This document shows, in pieces, positions 8,701-12,709 of a stretch of 12,709 nt of DNA. Under the pieces are notes generated by a model that ran no database searches, was not told where the DNA came from, and saw only the letters and a program-made list of their open reading frames with translations. Origin of the DNA: Physocladia obscura (taxonomy: Eukaryota > Chytridiomycota > Chytridiomycetes > Chytridiales > Chytriomycetaceae); NCBI GenBank assembly GCA_027596945.1, contig JADGJH010000976.1, positions 1-12,709 of the forward strand, given 5' to 3'. The position numbers and the translations under genes were made by a program. Numbering within the stretch: position 1 is the first letter of the stretch; each line of letters opens with the position of its first letter.

Positions 8701-9327
8701 CTTCAGCCATCTCCAACAACGACACACCGATCGTATAAAAAAATTGTACACAATGCTCTTCAAAAAATTTCACGTTCGGTTGTCGGATTCGGAAGTAAGA
8801 ATATTGAAAACCGCGAAAATAAGCGCGGATCTTTAAGAGCAGCATTTGAAAAAAATATTGCCGGTGAAGTTCCGTATTTCTATACCCCAGTATTTGCGGC
8901 TGGGCGTGTTGTTTCCGCGTCAATGCTTGACAGTATCTTATTTCAGCTTTATAAAAGCCCCTGGATGCTTGAAATTATTCTGCTGATGTGTGGTGTCGAC
9001 AGAAATTTGGGTGAAGGTGTTAGCGCGTTGTTTCCTGGTGCCACAAAATCGTGGATTGGACAAATCTCTGTCCCAGAAAGCTTTGTGGTTTGTCTATAAT
9101 ATGCACCAATTTTAACTCTTTGTTTACTTGCTGAATTATTCTTTCTCTAGGGTAAAACATATGGAGAACTTTACGAAGAGATGTGCGGAAATCAAGGAAT
9201 AGTTCCAATGGGAATTTACCGAGCTATATCAGCTGATCTAAAAAACAAGCTGCCATATGTTTACACAAATCCAATGCCAGGAGTGCTGCTGATGGAGGGT
9301 GATTTACTATTTATTCTGGCTCCATAA
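5703..9327 (+). CDS. SLO2/KCNT-type large-conductance potassium channel
   Basis: Plasma-membrane K+ channel with a 6-TM pore and a cytosolic tandem-RCK gating ring. Exons: 5703-5813, 5871-6610, 6669-6936, 6993-7320, 7375-7467, 7518-7813, 7855-8270, 8325-8491, 8543-9087, 9151-9327; 1046 residues (1043 if the acceptor at 7863 is used). S1-S4 lie at about 100-235, with TALPFIV (S3) and YIPYFLRA (S4) resembling KCNT. S5 is at about 245-268, the filter STVGYGD at 292-298, S6 at 307-335 with ALTVLP. RCK1 begins with YFVVLGNF; its MYEGASTFL (499-507) and IILLNPG are conserved. RCK2 carries FAAGRVVSASMLD (924-936), GQISVPES and MGIYRA, ending GDLLFILAP. No acidic Ca2+ bowl is visible between ISYLQPS and PYFYTP. 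S4 has several basic residues. Human KCNT1 is longer, with an extended tail missing here. Intron 6 has a GC donor. The first exon (37 residues) is the least certain. Slo family is secure; the SLO2 assignment is probable. Confidence 0.9.
7814..7863 (+). other. GC-AG intron 6 of the channel, ambiguous acceptor
   Basis: The reading frame hits TAA at 7847-7849, so an intron is needed here. The only in-phase donor giving a normal size is a GC site, CTG/GCAAGC, at 7814. The acceptor is either TTTAG (ends 7854, 41-bp intron) or GCTCAG (ends 7863, 50-bp intron). Both keep frame and differ by Leu-Ala-Gln. A TACTAAT branch-point-like word at 7843-7849 lies 5 or 14 nt upstream of the AG. The alternative GT donor at 7829 would leave an intron of only 26 bp and is unlikely. 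Confidence 0.7.
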
Positions 9328-9372
9328 AGACCCAGACGAAAGATTTTCTAGTCAGCTTCAATGAATACTAAT

Positions 9373-9384
9373 AATAAAAATAAA
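9373..9384 (+). terminator. Tandem AATAAA signals after the channel gene
   Basis: Two AATAAA hexamers lie directly end to end, 46 nt after the channel stop codon. They support this stop and a short 3' UTR. CpG-poor flanking sequence starts within about 50-100 bp. Confidence 0.75.
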
Positions 9385-9559
9385 TTAAGTAACTCTTATA
9401 TTAAAAAGCAAAGTATCTTCCCGGATTTTTCTTTCCAGCTCACTACGTAATTTAACTAATTGAAATGGCATACATAAAAAATTAACTTTTAACAATTAAA
9501 TTGGGGAGATTCCAAAATACACTTTTTTGCCAAAGCGTTGAATCCCAAATTTCGAAAAT

Positions 9560-10200
9560 TTACAAGTAACTTCACTCTTGTTTGAGAAGCCAGATTGCTA
9601 AAAATTTTCTATTAGGTTTAGATCTGGTGATTCGGATAGCTAGTTGATCATATTGATGAGTTATCTAAAAAACTGCAGACGGTTTTTGTCTTCTGAGAAG
9701 ATAAATTGTCTTGGATGAAAGCCAAATTGACACCAAACTGAATTTTTTTTACATTTAATTCTGGGATAACATATATCAAAATATGTATTGATTGCAACTA
9801 CCTTCAACTTCAAATGTAACAAGTGAACCCATTTGAAAAAATTACATGCCCCTCCAAAACCACTCTGAAACCACCTTGCTCAATCTGATGATTTCTTGGC
9901 AAATTTTCACATTTTATGTCTCAAAGACACCAAAATAAATTTCTAGCCCATTAGGATGCTTTCACAATTATTTCATCTGCCCATCTTGCTTGAAAAGTTC
10001 ATTAATCAATGTTTTCCAAATTTTTCTAGCAAATTCAAGCCATTTCTTTGGTTCTTTGCAGACATGAGTGGCTTTTTCAAAAGCTTAACGTATATTTGTT
10101 TTTTTAATTAGTTTATGTAAGAAATGGTGAATAGTTGAGTTGGATGGTATTGAGATATTTAGCTCAAAATATCTCCTGAAGTTGGTGTTAGATTTAAGAA
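9560..10200 (-). pseudogene. Tc1-type (DD34E) transposase fossil
   Basis: On the minus strand, fragments in shifting frames line up in the order of a Tc1 transposase. They are a second helix-turn-helix with STIHHFLHKLIKK (about 10155-10110), then EFARKIW (about 10035), the first catalytic Asp in WADE (about 9970-9982; family W-S-D-E), a GGFRVV...G..IFSNG block (about 9890-9830; family GGGSVMVWGCFS..G), IQDNLSSQKT with the second Asp (9708-9710), and SPDLNLIEN with the catalytic Glu (9607-9609). Asp to Glu is 101 nt, against 105 nt for an intact DD34E, so a small net deletion has occurred. Trp codons on both sides of the SPDLN motif appear to have become TAG. There are many stops, so no protein is possible. 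The N-terminal DNA-binding half is missing: similarity stops about where the 10191 repeat begins. Confidence 0.85.
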
Positions 10201-10564
10201 ATAAAATGTGTTACACAAGCTGAATAGATGTTAAATAATATTTAATTTAGAATTGGAAATAGAAATATTATTTCTTAGATAACTGTGAAAGAATATAAAT
10301 TTCTTTCATTCCAGTGAAATTCAAGAATAGGAGTTAAATGTTCTAACTTTGTCTTTTACATTTGAACAGTTTCTTTTGCTTAGAAATTGATTTTTAATCA
10401 ATATTAATACATTAGAAATGATGCACAAAAGTTTTATTTTGAGGCACAGCATTTAAATTGTTGTTCTATTCTTGGAAATAAATAATAAGATTCTAAAAAC
10501 TAAATTATACTTTCTTGTGCCAATTCCACCAGTTCAAGTGAATTTGCCTCTGCAGGATTCAACA
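10191..10564. repeat. Diverged direct repeat, copy A (right flank)
   Basis: Same orientation as 11633-11902. Shared blocks include TTAAATAATATTTAA, AGAATTGGAAATAGAAATAT, AAATGTTCTAACTTTGTCTT and AAATTATACTTT. This copy has about 110 bp (near 10369-10481) that are absent from copy B, either an insertion here or a deletion there. At 10284-10285 it has TG where copy B retains CG. It abuts the truncated end of the Tc1 fossil. There is no coding potential, and the family is unknown. Confidence 0.8.
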
Positions 10565-11632
10565 GTTGGACAGAAGCAGTGGATTGTGATGTAAATTATA
10601 TTGAAAATCTAATTTTTCCAAGAATTTTTCAGAATAATCTCAAGCATTCTATTATTTTCAAGTATTCAAAACAATTCAAACAATTCTAAACAATTTCCAG
10701 CTACTGTCCAACTTCTTTCAGCCCATTTTTCTTTTGAAGCATCTTTTATTCTTTTTCTTTCTGCTCCAAAAACTCTTAAACCCAACTCATTCCTTCATTT
10801 TATTATTGGTCACTTTAAATAAAACAAAGTTTTTACTGCGTTTTAAATCTTCTGCTTCAACCTAAATTCATATTTCCATCTCAAACTCTTATTATTTAGT
10901 TCTGAGATATAGAGTATTGAATTGGTTGACTCAAGCTGATACAGCTACCAGCAGCACTATTAGTACTTTTTTACAACTTATTGAGACCTTATGCTTGTTC
11001 CCATTCTTCTATTCTACAATTTATTTCAGATTGTCATGAAACTTGCACTTGATTTGCAGTCCAACTTGGTCATAGGTGATCTATTTTTGGGTACTTGTGT
11101 CAAACCCAATAACATCTGACAGAATATTTAGATTTCTGCAATGCTGCAGTGATCTGACGCCACAAAAAGCCAGCTTACTTCAACTGAAAGAGTGGTTTAT
11201 GTTTTTTTTTTGAATGGCATAATCTGGTTTTTAATTAAAAATTAAGCAATTTTTTTGGGGGGTGAGAAATTTTGTCTGAACAGAGTAGTAGCATTTCAGT
11301 TGCAAAAGTTGTGCTTTTGAATGGGCAGTCACAATGACCAGTGAAGCGCTCATCATCAAGTTCAAGTAAATGAGGAAGTGGAAGTCAATGCACATGCTCA
11401 ACATGACTACTTTTGCATGCATTTAGATGTTTTTAACTGCTGGCTTGCTCATTTGTGTAAACTGCTTGTTAATAAATTGTTTGTGAGTATAGGCAAATTT
11501 ATGGCATTTATTCTTATTTCTTCTGAAATTATATTTGAAAAATGTTCAAGCCAGGTGCAACAGAGTTGATCTTGAGAAAGCTGGAGGCAGAACTTTAAGT
11601 AAATTAATTGATTCAGTACCTAACAAATTGTT
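10565..11632. other. Gene-free spacer between the right-flank repeats
   Basis: AT-rich, CpG-poor DNA with frequent stops in every frame. Two 63-codon open frames on opposite strands near 11231-11569 have low-complexity composition and no recognisable motif, and I do not regard them as genes. I see no transposase motif, tRNA or other structure. Confidence 0.45.
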
Positions 11633-11902
11633 AAATTTAGAAATAATGTTATACAAACTGTATATATGTTAAATAATATTTAACATAGAATTGGAAATAG
11701 AAATATTATTTATTAGATAACCGTGAAAGAATATTTAAATTTTATTTCATTTACAGTAAAATTCAAGAGAGGATTAAATGTTCTAACTTTGTCTTTCAGA
11801 TTTGAACAAAATAGTAAGATTCTAAAACTAAAAAAAAATAACTAAATTATACTTTATTGTTCCAATTTTTTTCAAGTGAATCTACTTCTGTAGGATTCAA
11901 CA
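11633..11902. repeat. Diverged direct repeat, copy B (right flank)
   Basis: Partner of 10191-10564, with which it shares blocks over about 265 bp at 75-85% identity by eye. It lacks the roughly 110-bp block in the middle of copy A and has a short A-rich expansion near 11830. It retains CG at 11722-11723, where copy A has TG. The similarity ends at GGATTCAACA in both copies. Confidence 0.8.
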
Positions 11903-12709
11903 CAAATAGAAGAGTTACTCCTGAGTTTTGAAAGTTAGAGACAGTTTAATGCAGAAATTCTGAACCACTTTCCAGAATGCAATAAAGTCATCTGAGCTGA
12001 ACTGCATCTTTGCTGCCATTTACTAACATCCTGTCAGCTTTAAAGTGCTTAAAATAGCATTCAGCTTCAATTAGGTGTATATTCAACCCCACCAGCCAAA
12101 ATATACTTTACAAAGGGCTGCAAGCTGATCTACACGCTTTACATGGCAATCAAGGTTACTGGATGCAGCTTGACCTAATGCAAGGAAATTTTGTCTATTG
12201 GCAAGCATTGATTTACTGTTTAACTGTTCATCAATTTGAAACATGCTGACAACTTTGTATAAATTATTTGGTCTGCATCCAACTATCCAATTAAAACTGC
12301 AAAGTTACCTTTTAAATGCAATTGATGGAATGAGTTGGTTGTGGCTGATAAAGGATATGCACAGTGAAGGTATCGAATTCCCTAGATTTTTAAATCTTCA
12401 GCGTTTGCAACTTTAGAATAAGTCAACTGATTGAAAGAATGAACAGATCAAGCTTCCAAATGCTTGAATGTAAAGGCAGGGTCTTTTGTACAAAAAAATG
12501 GCATCCTACATAATTTACCATTTAGCAAATATCATTATTGATTTGAGAAGGAAGGGGCATTGTGAAATTATCATAAAAAATTGAAAAGATCCTTTCCGGT
12601 GCCTCAAATTTTTTTTTTTTTTTTTTTTTAAAACCTATTTCGGGGGAAAAAAAACAACATATAATGGCCAAAACGTTTGAAGGGTTTGAGGTGGGTGCAG
12701 ATAAAAACA
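11903..12709. other. Right-end flank with a 21-nt T-run
   Basis: Apart from the open frame noted at 12083-12304, nothing coding is evident. A homopolymer of 21 T lies at 12609-12629, followed by a short G/A-rich segment. On the minus strand this would be a poly(A) tail of a retro-inserted copy if the element body lies at higher coordinates on the plus strand, but no element was recognised. Confidence 0.4.
12083..12304 (-). other. Unrecognised 73-codon open frame, possible element remnant
   Basis: The minus strand is open from just after a stop at 12305-12307 to a TGA at 12083-12085. It has balanced amino-acid composition, including GCRPNNLYKVVSMF, LALGQAASSN and VDQLAALCKVYFGWW. The composition looks more protein-like than most frames in this AT-rich flank, so a transposon-protein remnant is possible. 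I do not recognise the family. There is no Met near the beginning, and it is flanked by stops. Confidence 0.25.

Noticed and set aside
3510..9327. The three genes as one co-functional system or operon
   Set aside because: They differ in strand and in known roles. Proximity looks like ordinary gene-island packing, and I see no evidence for a joint pathway.
11231..11569. Two 63-codon frames on opposite strands
   Set aside because: They overlap one another, lie in CpG-poor gene-free DNA, and show no motif, so chance is likely.

Overview
The window is eukaryotic nuclear DNA and most likely from a nematode. Trichinella or a close relative in Dorylaimia is my best guess, by inference from gene style and not from a database match. 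Genes are split by very short introns (about 40-100 nt, mostly 50-60). The DNA is AT-rich. Three animal-type genes sit in a compact island with transposon debris on both sides.

Layout. (1) Positions 1-3120 are repeat-rich: a diverged direct repeat (1-145 and 390-533), and an inactivated pogo/Tigger-type transposase on the minus strand (about 1652-2990) with its three catalytic Asp codons still visible. (2) Positions 3500-9330 form the gene island. SEM1/DSS1 is a 3-exon plus-strand gene (3510-3861). An SLC25A34/35-type mitochondrial carrier is a 5-exon minus-strand gene (3961-5291). A SLO2/KCNT-type potassium channel is a 10-exon plus-strand gene (5703-9327). DSS1 and the carrier converge tail to tail, with 99 bp between stop codons. 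The carrier and the channel diverge from a shared 411-bp interval containing three T-runs. (3) Positions 9420-12709 are again transposon debris: a Tc1-type DD34E transposase fossil on the minus strand (about 9560-10200), a second diverged direct repeat (10191-10564 and 11633-11902), an unrecognised 73-codon open frame, and a 21-nt T-run.

The strongest structural signal is CpG content. I count five CpG dinucleotides in 1-3120 and 17 in 9421-12709, but many in the island. Where the flanking repeat copies differ, the pairs TG versus CA, or TG versus CG, recur. That pattern is left by decay of methylated CpG and fits repeat-targeted cytosine methylation in this lineage.

All gene models were spliced by eye. 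Exon phases sum to whole codons in every gene (261, 1011 and 3141 nt). The three genes have unrelated housekeeping or neuronal roles (proteasome/DNA repair/mRNA export, mitochondrial metabolite transport, potassium conductance), and nothing suggests they form one pathway. I found no wholly new molecular system. The most interesting items are the methylation-scar boundary, the unusual channel, and several splicing oddities.
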